Of a DNA stretch of 64,000 nt, positions 24,236-35,580 are shown one piece after another. Made by a program: the position numbers and the translations under genes. The notes under the pieces were generated by a model, which searched no databases, was not told the DNA's origin, and saw nothing but the letters and a program-made list of their open reading frames with translations. Positions within the stretch are counted from its first letter, which is position 1, and each line of letters begins with the position of its first letter. This DNA is from Chrysopilus asiliformis. Lineage: Eukaryota; Arthropoda; Insecta; Diptera; Rhagionidae. The DNA is taken from contig OZ035960.1 in assembly GCA_964034945.1 (NCBI GenBank), positions 22,307,487-22,371,486 on the forward strand. The letters are read 5' to 3'.

Positions 24236-24850
24236 CCCTAATCAGCTCAGGCTAATTTTGTCCTTAATCCACGCAGGCGGTGTCTGAAAGACACCATGCC
24301 GGAAAAATAGAATAATTTAATAAAAAAAATTTTTTTTGAGTTTGCATTTTTTAATTCAGTTAATAATATTTATTTATTTGTATATACATTATTCGCACTT
24401 TTTATAATTGTAGCATAAAATTGATTTTTAAGAATTTTCGTTACAAACATTTTTTTTGGATTTGCACTTATCTGCTTCAAAGCGCGACCTTAGAAATGGG
24501 GACACAGGAAGCAACGTTTTCTCTTTTGGGAAGTGCTACAGTTATTATCGCCTACTACAGTCCGATATTTTGCGAAATAGAAGCAAAGTGATACCAAAAT
24601 AACCTTTCTTTGCTAGTAAAACCGTTACGGTGTCTTTGAGACACCGCCTGCGTGGATTAAGGGTAAATTTCATAAAAGCGAAATATTATTGTTGTAGTAA
24701 AAAAAATTATTTTTTTTTTTCGTTTTTAAATAGTATTGGCTTAAAAAAACAAAGTCAAGGAGCATGAATGCAACAACTATTTTAACATTCGTAACAATTA
24801 CTCTCAAAACTGCATCGGTGTCTCAAAGTCACCGCGAATGCGGATTAGGG
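24236..24850. mobile_element. TTAA-flanked element with CCCTAATC ends, 615 bp
   Basis: TTAA at 24232-24235 and 24851-24854 flanks CCCTAATC and GATTAGGG. A second, longer inverted pair lies inside: TTAATCCACGCAGGCGGTGT at 24264 and its complement ending at 24660. Each has an ACACC/GGTGT hairpin (GGTGTCTGAAAGACACC). A third, degenerate unit (CGGTGTCTCAAAGTCACCG) precedes the right end. The layout suggests one TTAA element inserted in, or duplicated beside, a relative. No coding frame. Confidence 0.65.
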
Positions 24851-24894
24851 TTAATGCGTTATCATTCTGATGTTGAGGTATTTTTGACCAATAA

Positions 24895-25170
24895 GCCTTT
24901 TTACTACAAATTAAAAAGAAAACATAAGAAAAGCAACAATTGCCAGAGGCCAATCGTCAAATACGCAGAGGGAAGCCAAAATTTTCCATGTGTGTGGGGA
25001 AGGGAAAAAAAGGGTCCAGTTGGATTTTGATGTATGGAACAGTAATGTAAAATCAAATTCCAAACACATTTTCCTTTCAATTTTTTTCGATACGACTCAC
25101 CGTTTTCAAGATAATAAGGGATAGTGAAAAAGTGATTCGATTGGATTTCAATGTACAAAAGAATTTTGTA
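24895..25170. repeat. Family B repeat piece
   Basis: AAAACATAAGAAAAGCAACAA, CCAGAGGCCAATCGTCAAAT and GTTGGATTTTGATGTATGG mirror parts of the copies at 42580 and 43445-44395 in reverse orientation. No gene. Confidence 0.5.
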
Positions 25171-25462
25171 AAATCATATCCTAGATACATTCTATATCTA
25201 CTGGTCAGTGGAAGGATGGCAGAAACGGAAACCTGAACCCAAATTTTATATATTGTACAAAAACATGGTAAAGCAGCACCAGAACAAAACCTGTATTTGA
25301 CGACTCCACGCTTTCTAAAATAAATGATTAAAAATCCCAATTTTGTGTACTTGGAAATTTTTAAAGACCAATCAGAAAGAAGAATCTTTGTCGAAAATTT
25401 CGTGTGGGAAGAATTTTTTTTTAGGAAAAACCTATTTTTCCTGTCGAGGGATAATTGACGTA

Positions 25463-25693
25463 CAGTAATCCCTCCCACTGCGCGGTAGATACGTTCCACA
25501 AAAAGAGCGCGCAAACCGAAACCGCGCACTGTGAACCCTACTTTGTATGAAATTTTGGGGTTAGGAACATGTTTTTTTATACGATAATTATAAAAAACCG
25601 AGCAGCTGCGAAATTTTTACCGCGCAGTTCGAAATTTTTGTATTAAAAACTTGACCGCGCAGTTGCGAAACCGCGCAGTTGGAGGGATTACTG
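25463..25693. mobile_element. CAGTAATCCCTCC MITE, 231 bp, TA target
   Basis: CAGTAATCCCTCC at the left is mirrored by GGAGGGATTACTG at the right. TA flanks both sides (25461-25462, 25694-25695). Several ACCGCGCAGTT words occur inside in both orientations. CAGT ends with a TA target fit a pogo/Tigger-type non-autonomous element. No coding capacity. Confidence 0.85.
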
Positions 25694-25695
25694 TA

Positions 25696-26890
25696 TTATA
25701 CTTTTTTCCGTCGTATAGAATTAAGTGGGCTAGAAATTTAATTTTCAATTTCTGCAGATTCAAACTCTTTTAACGCTTCTATTATGTTCGGGTGATTTTA
25801 TGGCGCAAAGAGATTTGAACCAAAATTTTCGTTATTAAAAATTCTATGAGTTTAAATTTCTTTTGGCCAGTGAAACACTTATTGCGAATGTAGATTACGA
25901 TTATTTTTTATGCATTATAAGGGGAACTACACGTGGGTCATTTTATGACCCCAAACATTGTATTTGTGTGTGTTTGTTTTTTTTTTTTTTTTTTTTTTGA
26001 AAAAAGGGACAACGAAGAAGTTCCTTTGTTAGCCACGGCGAGGCGCCACGTCCTACGTACGCGGAAAAGTTATCTTTTTAGCCACGGCGCCACAACTTTT
26101 ATATTCTGGTACGGTTTGAGTATTTGGGTTTTTTTTACTCGCAAGTGCCATCTCGCGGTCAATAGATCAACAAGAAGATTCGACCTGGTAGACAAAGTTT
26201 TTTAAAACTCCCATTTCCAGAACATACAAAATGTTTCAAAGTTTATTTGCATTTTTAAACATTTGTGGGGAACTTTTGACTTTTTTTCAAATAAAAGCCC
26301 GCTATAATTTAAATTTGAAGAATTTACAGAAGTACTTTTTTTTAATTTCGTGTTTTTTCCGATATTTGTGAGAAAATAATTAAGCTACGAATGTGCGCGA
26401 TTAGTTTGAAATATTTACAGTTATTTTTTTTTGGTATTATCTTCAAATTTAACATTTTTGAAATAAAAATTTTGAGACGTCGTTAGTCATATTTATTGAT
26501 TTATTTAGGATTTCAATCATATGAATTGAGTTTTAATATTGTGTGAAGCGATTTGTTATTGCTTCGAAATTAATCGTTAAAATTTTGAAAGCTCCATCAG
26601 TGGGAAATGGGTTAGTTTCAATTTTTGTTGGTGATGATATAAAACGTATTATGGGTGTTTCATTTTTTCAAAATACAACAGAAATTGCGCCACAGGCAAA
26701 GCTTTTAGAAATAAACATCCCATTATAGAAAATTGTTTAATAGAATGCGCCACATGTGATTTTTTAAAGAAAAATGCACTAGAGGCAACAAATTCGGGAG
26801 ATGCAGGCGGAAATTTTTAGGTTTCGAGGTGGAGTTTTTTGGAGGTTAAAAAATTGCAACACTAGATTTCATAGTTCTGAGACCAAAGTT
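25696..26890. other. AT-rich intergenic DNA with a long poly-T
   Basis: A poly-T run spans 25978-25999. GCGCCACAGGCAAAG (about 26689) and ATGCGCCACATGTG (about 26744) belong to the dispersed GCGCC word. The frames at 25933-26205 and 26543-26728 have no known motif. Confidence 0.5.
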
Positions 26891-26894
26891 TAGT

Positions 26895-27060
26895 TTTCAG
26901 AACGCCGGAACACTATATCTAAATCCGGGACTGTCCTGGCCATTCCGGAACGTCAATTTATCGACAGCTCGAAATTCTTCAAGGAAGTATTAAAAATCAC
27001 ACAGGTCGAGATAATTAAATAATACAATAATAAATAGCAATAGTGAACACGGTCACCCTA
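26895..27060. repeat. Family C repeat, inverted copy
   Basis: AAATCCGGGACTGTCC and GGCCATTCCGGAACGTC, followed by CACGGTCACCCTA at the end, are the reverse of the copies near 8595 and 16318. The mariner element begins immediately after it. Confidence 0.5.
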
Positions 27061-27066
27061 TATATA

Positions 27067-27967
27067 CCAGGGGTGTTAGTTGAAATTTGCCGGTTTTTTC
27101 GATAAAGAAAACACCTAATTCTCAAGGGAATCTCAAAAAATTTTTATTCAAAGTATTGACCATTGGATTTTACACATTTTGCCCATCTCCCAGGCGATTT
27201 ATGGATGCCATCCCAAAAGAACTGTTTCTCCTTCGAGCTAAACCACTCATCGAGCCATTTTTTCACTTCTTCGAAATCGGCGAAGTGCTGCTCTGCAAGC
27301 GCGTGCCCCATCGATGTAAAAAGATAGTAGTCAGATGGAGCCAGGTCTGGAGAGTACAGCGGGTGCGGTAATACTTCGCATCCAAGTGATTTGAACACTT
27401 CTTTGACTGATTTTGCTGTGTGAGACGGCGCGTTGTCATGCTGCAAAATCACCTTACCATGTCTTTCAGCGTATTGCGGACGTTTTTTGATCAATTCATG
27501 GTTCAAATAGATCATTTGTTGTCGGTAGCGATCAGTATCAACTGTTTCTCCAGGTTTCAACAGTTCATAATATACGACACCAATCTGGTTCCACCAGACA
27601 CGTTTTTTGTCCTGGATGTTAAAATCACCACTTTTGGATTGTCGAAACCACGTCTCATATGTTCTTATGGTTGGAGAATGATCACCGTAAGTTTCTACCA
27701 GCAAACGATGGCTTTCAGCGGCCTTTTTCTTTTGATTAAAGAGAAAAAGTAATGCGTGCCGCGAATGCACGTTTTCAGGCACAAAACTTGACATTTTCAA
27801 ACAGCTTTAACGCTATGACGTTGTTATTTTGACGGAACGTAACTTGTGTAGTTTTGAAGATTAATGTCAATAGAAAAATATGACATAGATGCCAAATCGT
27901 AGAAATGTATACATATCTCTAGCGACAGCTATTAGTAAAACCGGCAACTTTCAACTAACACCCCTGG
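27067..27967 (-). mobile_element. Internally deleted mariner element, 901 bp
   Basis: Inverted ends of about 31 bases begin CCAGGGGTGTTAGTTGAAA and run to GCCGGTTTT with a single mismatch. TA flanks both sides (27065-27066, 27968-27969). Full mariners are about 1.3 kb, so roughly 400 bp is missing. Both ends look intact, so it could still be mobilised in trans. Confidence 0.95.
27144..27794 (-). pseudogene. mariner transposase with an in-frame internal deletion
   Basis: An uninterrupted frame of 216 codons; mariner transposases are about 345 residues. The N-terminal DNA-binding helices are present (LLVETYGDHSPTIRTYETWF) up to about residue 47. The sequence then jumps straight to the VWWNQIGVVYYELLKPGET segment. 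The second half of the DNA-binding region, the linker, and the catalytic core with its first Asp are gone. The second Asp (HDNAPSH, about residue 125) and the third (YSPDLAPSDYYLF, about 158-162) remain. Without the first Asp it cannot cut DNA. Since the frame is open it may still give a DNA-binding or dimerising product, which is inference. Confidence 0.9.
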
Positions 27968-28365
27968 TAAACTAAAAATTTGGATGGTTCATTTGAAGAT
28001 GTGATCCATATTAGAGCGACTTAATAACCAGAGTGTGGTTAATCTGCAATCAGCTTTTGGCGCTTCAAAATATTTTCTTATAATCACAGATCTACAAAAT
28101 AACAACTGTAACATTTTAATGAAAGATTCTTCACGATGCACAGAAATTCGAACAATCCATTTTCGAAGATGGACATTTCCAACAGTCCATATTCTATTCT
28201 TCTCTATTCCATCGAAATAAGACGGTTCGAAATAAAACGGTTTTTGAAATAACAATGTTCGAAAATTTTGTTGAAAAAATCAATTTTGTTTTCATTTTTT
28301 TCTATTTTTTAATACCCATGTCCGACACACAACGTACTTTTTCGAAAAAAGTACTTTGGGTAATA

Positions 28366-29374
28366 CTAAGTTCACACTGACGCAAAATCACGTAATTTTG
28401 CGAAATGATTAATGCTACATTTACACGAATGACAAATTTGTCATTTTTTTCTTGTCATTATGTTAATTCCCGTGTAAATGGCATAATTTTTGAAATTTTT
28501 TCTGTCAGAAAATGTCAATCTCTCATAAAAGAATGAACTTGTCCATTCTTTTATGCCAGATTGTCATTCGTGCAAACGCAATATTAGTTATGACAACTTT
28601 AGTATTCAACTTTTGTCATAACTAATATTGCGTTTGCACGAATGACAATCTGGCATAAAAGAATGGACAAGTTCATTCTTTTATGAGAGATTGACATTTT
28701 CTGACAGAAAAAATTACAAAAATTATGCCATTTACACGGGAATTAACATAATGACAAGAAAAAAATGACAAATTTGTCATTCGTGTAAATGTAGCATTAG
28801 ATCTTAAACCAAAGTGTTCACACAGAGATTAAGGTAATTCTGTTTGACATTTCAACTAAGTTAGTTCAAAAATGGATCGAGGAAGTTTGTGTAGGATTAC
28901 TATGAATTTTAGTAATATGATGAATAATACAATTTAAAACATCGATGAAATATGTGCAAACAGAATTAGACACTTTAGACGAAAATGGAAATTATCTGTA
29001 ATGAAAATAAACAATTATTTTCCATTTCATATCTAATCGCATCAAAAACAGGTCAATTTTTTTTTTGCCCCGCGTAGGTTGTTTACTAATATATCCTCTT
29101 CGCGTGCGGAACACGGCTTCTTTTTCTTATATTTCCGTCTTTCCAATCCAGCACAAATGTCAAAACTGATGTGCTGAAGAAAGCTGAATAAGTGATGCAG
29201 GGTTGTATTCATTGTTTTTGCTTGATTTCGTTCCTAATTTTGTGGAAATTGCATACTTTTAGTGATTTTTGAAAACAGGTTAATGTACTGGAAATCTCGT
29301 GATTTCGAGCAAAATTTCGTTCAAAATTACGAAAATCTTCAAAATTACGTGATTATGCGTCGGTGTGAACATAG
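28366..29374. mobile_element. Foldback element with CTAAGTTCACAC ends, host of a nested insertion
   Basis: CTAAGTTCACACTGACGC plus AATCACGTAATTTTG at the left is mirrored by CAAAATTACGTGAT and GTGTGAACATAG at the right. TA lies on both outer sides (28364-28365, 29375-29376). A foldback at 28412-28797 is inserted just inside the left arm. Without it the element is about 620 bp. No coding frame. Confidence 0.75.
28412..28797. mobile_element. Near-perfect 386-bp palindromic MITE, nested
   Basis: Two arms of about 185 bases, starting ATGCTACATTTACACGAATG, are almost exactly inverted around a short loop (about 28597-28613). TA flanks both sides (28410-28411, 28798-28799). The arms differ at only a few positions, so the insertion is probably young or kept alike by gene conversion. 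The whole unit could form one long hairpin. Confidence 0.9.
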
Positions 29375-30098
29375 TATAAGGCATTTTCAAATAAGTTTAT
29401 TAAAACACATTTAATTCGCTATTTTTACTGAATTTAAGGATGCAATTCGCACCCAGTCATCTCCTGCATTTCTTGGCTGCCTTCATAAATAAAAATTATC
29501 TGGAATGTTTATATTTAAGGATATATTTCAAAATAATACGTTTACAATTTTAATTAAAATCTAAAATATTTTTACATTTAGAACTTAAAAAAATCCCTAA
29601 GTACTAGTATTTAATGATCTCTCAAAATAAAAAAAACCTAATTTACGAAATGAAATTGTAATAACTAAACCACTTAATAATAAAAAATTGATAAAACTAT
29701 AACTAATTTTATTAATTAAGAATCAAAGTAAAAACTAAAAATAAACTGGAATACATATAAACATCGTATAGGAAACTTTAGGAAGCACAATACTTGGATA
29801 TGATTACAATCACAATTTTACATAACTTAATCATAATTCTTAAACTAAATATTTTATCAAGGAATATTACCATAATTAAGGCCATATCGATTCTGTATTT
29901 CAGGTATATGGAACATTCATTGTATATTTTTGTACTACTACTAATTTGTTTTGATCGCTTAGCGTCTGGAATTCTTCTTGTAAGTTTTATTCATTTATTT
30001 AAAAGCTAATTGATAATGTCTATCTAACTGTATCTAAAGTATGTAGTTTTCTATTACAAATACTAATAAATTTAAAAAAATGCGTTTTCTTTCAGATG
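29375..30098 (-). other. 3' flank and probable 3' UTR of the sob-like gene
   Basis: Very AT-rich DNA directly after the stop codon on the minus strand, with several possible AATAAA signals (TTTATT on the plus strand, for example near 29990). No other gene is seen. Confidence 0.4.
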
Positions 30099-31392
30099 TT
30101 AGCGTCTCATGATGTCCTCTATACTAAATCCTGTACGCCGGGGTGGCAATTGCTGGGGTGGATGAGGAGGAGGGGGTGGCTGTTGGACAACCTGCACTGG
30201 CGATGTTTTTGCTGAGTCCACTAGCGTAACATTCGATGGGGGTTCCATAGAAGAGGTTGAGGGCGCCGGTCCTGGATGTCGCCCACTCAAGGACGACTCG
30301 TGAGGTTTCATATAAGGAGGGGGCGCAGGCGTTGGCAGCGGTGGCAGGATGAGTTGCTTTTCGGGCGGCTTAAGGACGATATGCTGCCTGGGAATGTTCA
30401 GGGCCAAATGGTGGTCATGGGGATTGATCATGGAGCGCTGAAGGATGAGATTTGGAGATTCGGCGAGGGCCAATGATCGCTTTCGCATGGGAATCGGGCC
30501 TAGGTATTTGGAGGTGTGATCCATTAGTCCACCGGCCAAGGCTGGTTGTGGGGGCGGCGGAAGGCCGAGCGTTGGCGCCTGTAAGGGCGGTGTCTGGCCC
30601 TGCGAAAGATTTTGTACAGTTGAGCTTTTATGGTGTAAGTCTCGTCTTACGTGCAACATTGGAATGTACGGCTGGGGCGGTCGCAGCGGTGGATTATGGC
30701 TCGCTCCTGACAAATTACTTAGCGGAGGTGGCGTTTTTAGTGGTGACTGCAATGGCACTTGAAACTGGTGTGCTTTATCCATGCTTATCAAACACTCCAT
30801 ATTCGGTCGCATTGTGTAGAAATCCCCGGCACCCTCGTGATGGCAATGGGTCACTTCCGGATGGTCACTGATGGCTGTACTCAGCTCTAGTGGCTGTTCT
30901 GGAAGTTCTTCCTCGTCATCGTTCGGTTCGTTTTCGTTTTGATTATTCTTTTTACAATCAAAGTCCTTCGGTTCGGCGTGGGGTTCAGCTGGCGGAGATC
31001 TTGGCCTAACTCGTTGCACCGGGGATTGTCGTGGTGAATCGACCTCCAGAACTGTGTCTTCCTCATCGCCACTGAACTGGTAGTCCTCTTCGCCAACGTC
31101 AAGGACTTCAGATGGAACATCGCCAACCGCATGAGTCAAAGCGTGTCGGCGTAGATCGCAGTTTCGGCGGAAGACTTTACCGCACGATGAACATTCGTAG
31201 GGTTTATGGTCGGTGTGAGTGAGTAAATGCGTTTTGAGATTTGATCGCTGATTAAAACTACGACTGCAGACTGGACATTTATGCGGTGATTCTTCCATGT
31301 GGAGGATTTTGTGCACGGCCAAAGTGCGCGACTGGCAGAAGCCTTTGCCGCATTCTGTGCATTTGAAGGGTTTTTCCTTCGAGTGAATGTAC
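30099..31392 (-). CDS. sob: sob-like (odd-skipped family) zinc-finger protein, 3' coding exon
   Basis: Encodes residues 264-694. It completes finger 2 (the RYIH part) and carries finger 3 (about 275-295), finger 4 (303-323) and finger 5 (331-351, ending [11 protein letters not shown]). An acidic stretch follows ([19 protein letters not shown], about 364-382). PLELS at about 431-435 resembles the CtBP motif PxDLS. A long Pro-rich region leads to the C-terminal eh1-like motif FSIEDIM (686-692), a Groucho dock. The acceptor TATAATTTTAG is followed by G-TAC-ATT-CAC, which joins exactly to the AG left over at 45068. Five fingers exclude odd. The [11 protein letters not shown] finger and closeness to odd favour sob over bowl, but a tree is needed. 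The expected role is a nuclear repressor or developmental regulator. Confidence 0.9.
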
Positions 31393-31635
31393 CTAAAATT
31401 ATACAAAATTATGTTTTTACTTTCTGGTTTCTATATTTTTTACAATTTTATCAACTGAAAAATAAATGAAAATGATGAAATGGTAATTTTCCAACTTTTA
31501 AGCAGTTGCATTAAACTCTGTGAAAAAAAAAACAAATAAGAAAAATGCGCCGCAGGCAAATTCTTTTCAAATATCTGTAGCTAAAAACTCAGAATATGAT
31601 TTGTATACTTAGTTATCGGTTTTTAGCTTTTAATC

Positions 31636-31935
31636 ATACTAATATATAAAAATGAGTTGTTGTCTGTCTGTCTGTCTGCCTGTTCCTCTTTCACGCAAAA
31701 ACGGCTGAACCGATTGACTTGAAATTTGGCATGAGTGTCTGCGGTAGTTCTGTAGCATGAGGGGTGGGGGGAGTAAGGGGAGAGGGTAAAATGATTTCGA
31801 AACTTAGTTTTTGAGCTATGTTACCCTTTCGCGGGGAAACTACCGAGCCGATTGGCCTGAAGTTTAGCTCCAACATAGACCATAAAAAAAAATTTGAAAA
31901 AACTTAACCCGGCAACAACGAGTATGCAAGCTAGT
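31636..31935 (+). repeat. Helitron-like dispersed repeat, family D, copy 2
   Basis: Starts near ACTAATATATAAAAATGAG, then a TCTG microsatellite and ACGGCTGAACCGATTGACTTG. It ends ACCCGGCAACAACGAGTATG followed by GCTAGTATATAA. The CTAGT end after a GC-rich hairpin remnant is Helitron-like, but this is not proven. Same family as 14580-15046 in the opposite orientation. Confidence 0.55.
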
Positions 31936-33560
31936 ATATAATAGAGCAAAGTTAAATAATCTGGGACAAAACATTAGCCTAACTCTGTCATTCCGGCCAG
32001 TCTAAAAAAACTGATTGAAATTACAGAAAAAATCCCGGCGAAATTGCATGGCAAGGACGAGACATACCGGGAAAGATACTTCTACCGTTACTAATCGGCA
32101 TCCCTGGTCCTATTGGCTCTGAGTTCGGTCATGCAAAAATAATGAGATTTTTTTTACTTTCCTCGTCTATAGAAAGAAAGTATTGTATTCGTGACGGAGA
32201 CCAACTCCCGAAGGGGGCAGATAGAAAATTTCTGATCAACACGAAATCCGTTTAAGCAAAATTATGAGGATGTCCGTACATCTGTCTGTCGATATGTCTG
32301 TCTCTCGGTCTGTCTGTCTGTCTGTCTGTCTGCCTGTCTTTCTGTCTGTTGTACGTATCTTAAAAAACTCGAGAACGCGTTGACCTAGTGACTTGAATTT
32401 TTTTTTTAAATATAAAAATCGTAGTTTTCTATCAACTTTTGGAAAGGTAATGGTAGCTATAACGGGTACCTCCTATACGTTTTTTTTTTAAGAAATACCG
32501 TTTTTTGAAAATTTTGCTTTTGGGAAAAAAGGAATATAACAAAATTTAAAGGACATAAAATCATAAAATTTTCCACATTTTTTGCTTTAATGATTTATAC
32601 GTATGTCTAACGGTTCTCAACGTATTTAAAAAAAAAATGGTTTTTTGAAAAATTTCACGGTTTTTTAAAGAAATTTCGAAAACTATGCGCTATTATGAAA
32701 AAATGCTTATAACCAGATTCAAACTAAATAAAATTTTCTGCACTTTTTCATTTAACGGTTTTTACGTATCTTTAACGGTTTTAAAGATATTTAAAAAAAA
32801 GTTATTTATTACATATTTTTTTCGACACTAAGTCTGGCAGATAAAAGATTTGTGTGATCACAACTGATATTTTTTTATGAAATGTATTTTCATGCAAATA
32901 TCTCTAAGATTTAAAAAATGGCTTGACTGATATCAAAGGTGTTGTTGTCAAACAATTGTTTATTTTGTAAAAGTTAAGGATTAAATAAAATTATTAGGGC
33001 TTATTGGTCATCTGGTATATTTTTGTTTCTCTCAAAACTAGACCAATAACCCCTAAGAATGTTAAGTATTCAATTTTTTTTAATTTAACGACTTTTCGAA
33101 AAAGATTTTGGTGAGAAAATATATCTCAAATCTTACTCATACTTTTCGATGGAATTTTTTTTTTTGGACAGATTTTATCTTAAATCTTGAAGCACGTACT
33201 TTCATGAAAAAGAAGAAGAAATCAGACAATAGGCACGTATGATGATCATTTTGATATACTTTATCATTTTTGCTCAGAAATCTACGAAGAAAAAAAAACT
33301 CTTCAAAAGTAATCCGTTCATCACGCCAATAGAATCTATTTCTATTAAATGGCAGCACGTTAGACATTGCCACAAGGTGATTCGAGTCCACCACTAAACG
33401 AACTTTATGTCTGAAGTTTTGCTATGTTACGACGAACATTTGCGGCTTTCTTCAATATTCTTAGAAAATGTCAATTTATATCCGAATAAGTAAACAATAT
33501 AAATTTGAGACATGGCATGGCTTTTTAAGCCGCAACCAGTCAAATGATAATAGAAATGTC
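31936..33560. other. Intron DNA with a CTGT microsatellite, no gene
   Basis: A TCTGTCTG microsatellite lies at about 32277-32350, within a repeat-like block starting TTCCTCGTCTATAGAAAG. The rest is AT-rich; poly-A/T and short Lys/Phe frames (33137-33394) are not gene-like. Confidence 0.5.
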
Positions 33561-33984
33561 CCCAACTAACAAACTCTCCAGACCAAAACTCTTACGAATT
33601 TTGAAATCTTCTCATTAAACTTTCTTAACACACTGGATACTCTCATAACATAGTTCTTGTAATGACACTCTAATTTTTTCTGATAGCGTTCTTTTTATAA
33701 GAGTATGACGCTACTAGAGCTACTGAATCTTTTACGCTTATAGCAAGGCGATTTTTGAACTCTTGTAGCGAGCCTTTAAAAACTTATGTTCTCATTGTAT
33801 ATTTTTTATAAAGTTTTAACACTTAAACAGTTTAAATCTTAAGTAAAAATGTTATGAGCAGTTAAATCGTATGATTCTCATAAAAACGCGCTTGTAAAAG
33901 TTTAAGTATAAAAATACTTGTTAAAATGCTCATATGAGACATAAAAGAGTTAAACTCGCATAGCGCGAGCTTATGTTCTTATTA

Positions 33985-34970
33985 GGGTAAAGTCGGGTGA
34001 TATGGCACCCTTTTTTTTAAATCGGCATAACCCAAAAAGTAAAAGAGATTTTTGATTCAAACAAAAACGTTTTTATTCTTAAAATCAACTAGTAAAACAA
34101 AAATAAAAAATAAATAGGATTTCACTCCTAAAAAAGTAAAAATTTTAACAAAATATAAATTCATTGAAAAAACCATATCCCCCAAAAGTGTAGGGGATAC
34201 GGCACCCTACCTTAGGTGATATGGCACCCTACTTGTTTTTTAAGTCCTTTTTGCCACACGAGTTGCAAGTGTTGACAAATGATGTGCATGAGTCATGGGA
34301 CCACAAATGGCAAACAATGCATTTAACCCACTCGTCGGGTTTAGTGGTCTTAGCATAGTCTTCACCACATCCAGTGCAAATGTTTTCCTCAAAATCTTCA
34401 AACCTATCGGAGTCGTCTTGTAATGCAATATTGTCTTCTTCAGATGTGGTTTCATCTACCATCGCTCGTTCTTTCGTAATTGCTTTTTTTTGATTAGTTA
34501 CGTTTTCTGAGGAAGTAAGGATTGGAGCCTTTTGTTTTCTCGGGTTTGGCACCCGTTCCATATCACCTCAGAAAAAAGGTGCCATTTCTCCTTTCACACA
34601 TCGCCAATGATTTTCATATTTTACTGAAAACTCGCGCTCAATCAAGTCTGTTTCATACACACAAACGAAAACACATCAGATTCTGCTTGTTTTGGTTTGT
34701 GAACGGTAAACTTGCTCCAACTGTACTTACCAAAATTCAGCCACTCAAAAAACAACAAAAAGTAGTTCGTCTAAAATTTCAACTTTTTTTTCCTGTTCTG
34801 TCACACAAAAACAAAATGAAAAGAGCTTTTGTTTCGCGGTCTTCACACTTCGGCCTTATTGGAGAAACTGAACTAAGTTCTTGGAGAATGATTTTGATTC
34901 TAGTGTTGCCAATGGGAGAATTTGAAAGGGTGCCATATCACCTAAAGTGCCATATCACCCGACTTTACCC
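33985..34970 (-). mobile_element. pogo/Tc1-like element, 986 bp, TA target
   Basis: Ends GGGTAAAGTCGGGTGATATG and the complement, about 25 bases, are flanked by TA (33983-33984, 34971-34972). The subterminal word GGTGATATGGCACC is repeated inside at about 34214, with further forms at 34557 and 34940. It encodes only the small zinc-binding frame at 34229-34561. Confidence 0.85.
34229..34561 (-). CDS. Transposon-encoded PHD-like zinc-binding fragment, 110 residues
   Basis: ATG at 34561; a stop lies just upstream in frame. The first half is basic then acidic (MERVPNPRKQKAP, then SEEDNIALQDD). The second half carries a C-x2-C ... C-x2-C ... H-x2-C ... C-x2-C pattern (CTGCGEDY, VKCIVCHLWSHDSC, NTCNSCGKK), resembling the PHD-like C-terminal domain of insect pogo-type DDE transposases. 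The catalytic and helix-turn-helix parts are absent. It is either a C-terminal remnant or a small DNA-binding product of a deletion derivative. Confidence 0.7.
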   Translation of the reverse strand: MERVPNPRKQKAPILTSSENVTNQKKAITKERAMVDETTSEEDNIALQDDSDRFEDFEENICTGCGEDYAKTTKPDEWVKCIVCHLWSHDSCTSFVNTCNSCGKKDLKNK

Positions 34971-35187
34971 TAGTAGAATTTTATTCTTAAAATAAATCTT
35001 CGTCAACAGGCGCCATATTTTCCCTTGATCTTTTTTAACACTAAAACTTTGAAATTTCAAAAACAGCTTATATATATAAATTAGGACCTAAAAACACTGC
35101 AAAAAGCTATTTTCTTTAAAAACAAAAACGCATTAAAACAATTGAAACAGTTTGATCAATTATATTAAAAATTTAATTTTTCCATAT

Positions 35188-35461
35188 TATAACAAATAAT
35201 TTGGAAGACACAGGAATACCTTACTGAATGCCGCTTCGTTGGTAGACCCGCCGTTGCGCCCCACACCTGATGACCTCTGAAGCTTAGGGTTAGTGTTCTT
35301 CTACCATGTGAGGCTCCTTTCTTATCCTCGATCTCTCACAGACTAACGCTTCAATTGCCTCAGGCCGCAACGACGGGCCACCCTCACCCGGACACTGTAA
35401 TCAGTGCTACCAGGCGGGCAGTTTCTCCTATCTTTTGAATCGGGGATTTCAAACTCTTACA
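35188..35461 (-). repeat. 3' LTR of the Gypsy element
   Basis: In the element's sense this is the downstream LTR. It is GC-rich compared with the intron around it. The boundary is set by the end of identity with the other LTR and by the adjacent ATAT duplication. Confidence 0.9.
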
Positions 35462-35580
35462 ACTCGGCCGTCCTGCGGGCTCACTGTCCCAGTGACGCCA
35501 GACGCCGTTTACACTCATATAACATGGTCTTTAGAGGCCACCATTATTGTTACATGATCCCTTTTTTTTTTTTACTTATC

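Noticed and set aside
30276..31132. Frames antisense to, or out of frame with, the sob-like 3' exon
   Set aside because: They overlap the well-supported zinc-finger and Pro-rich coding frame and have no motif of their own.
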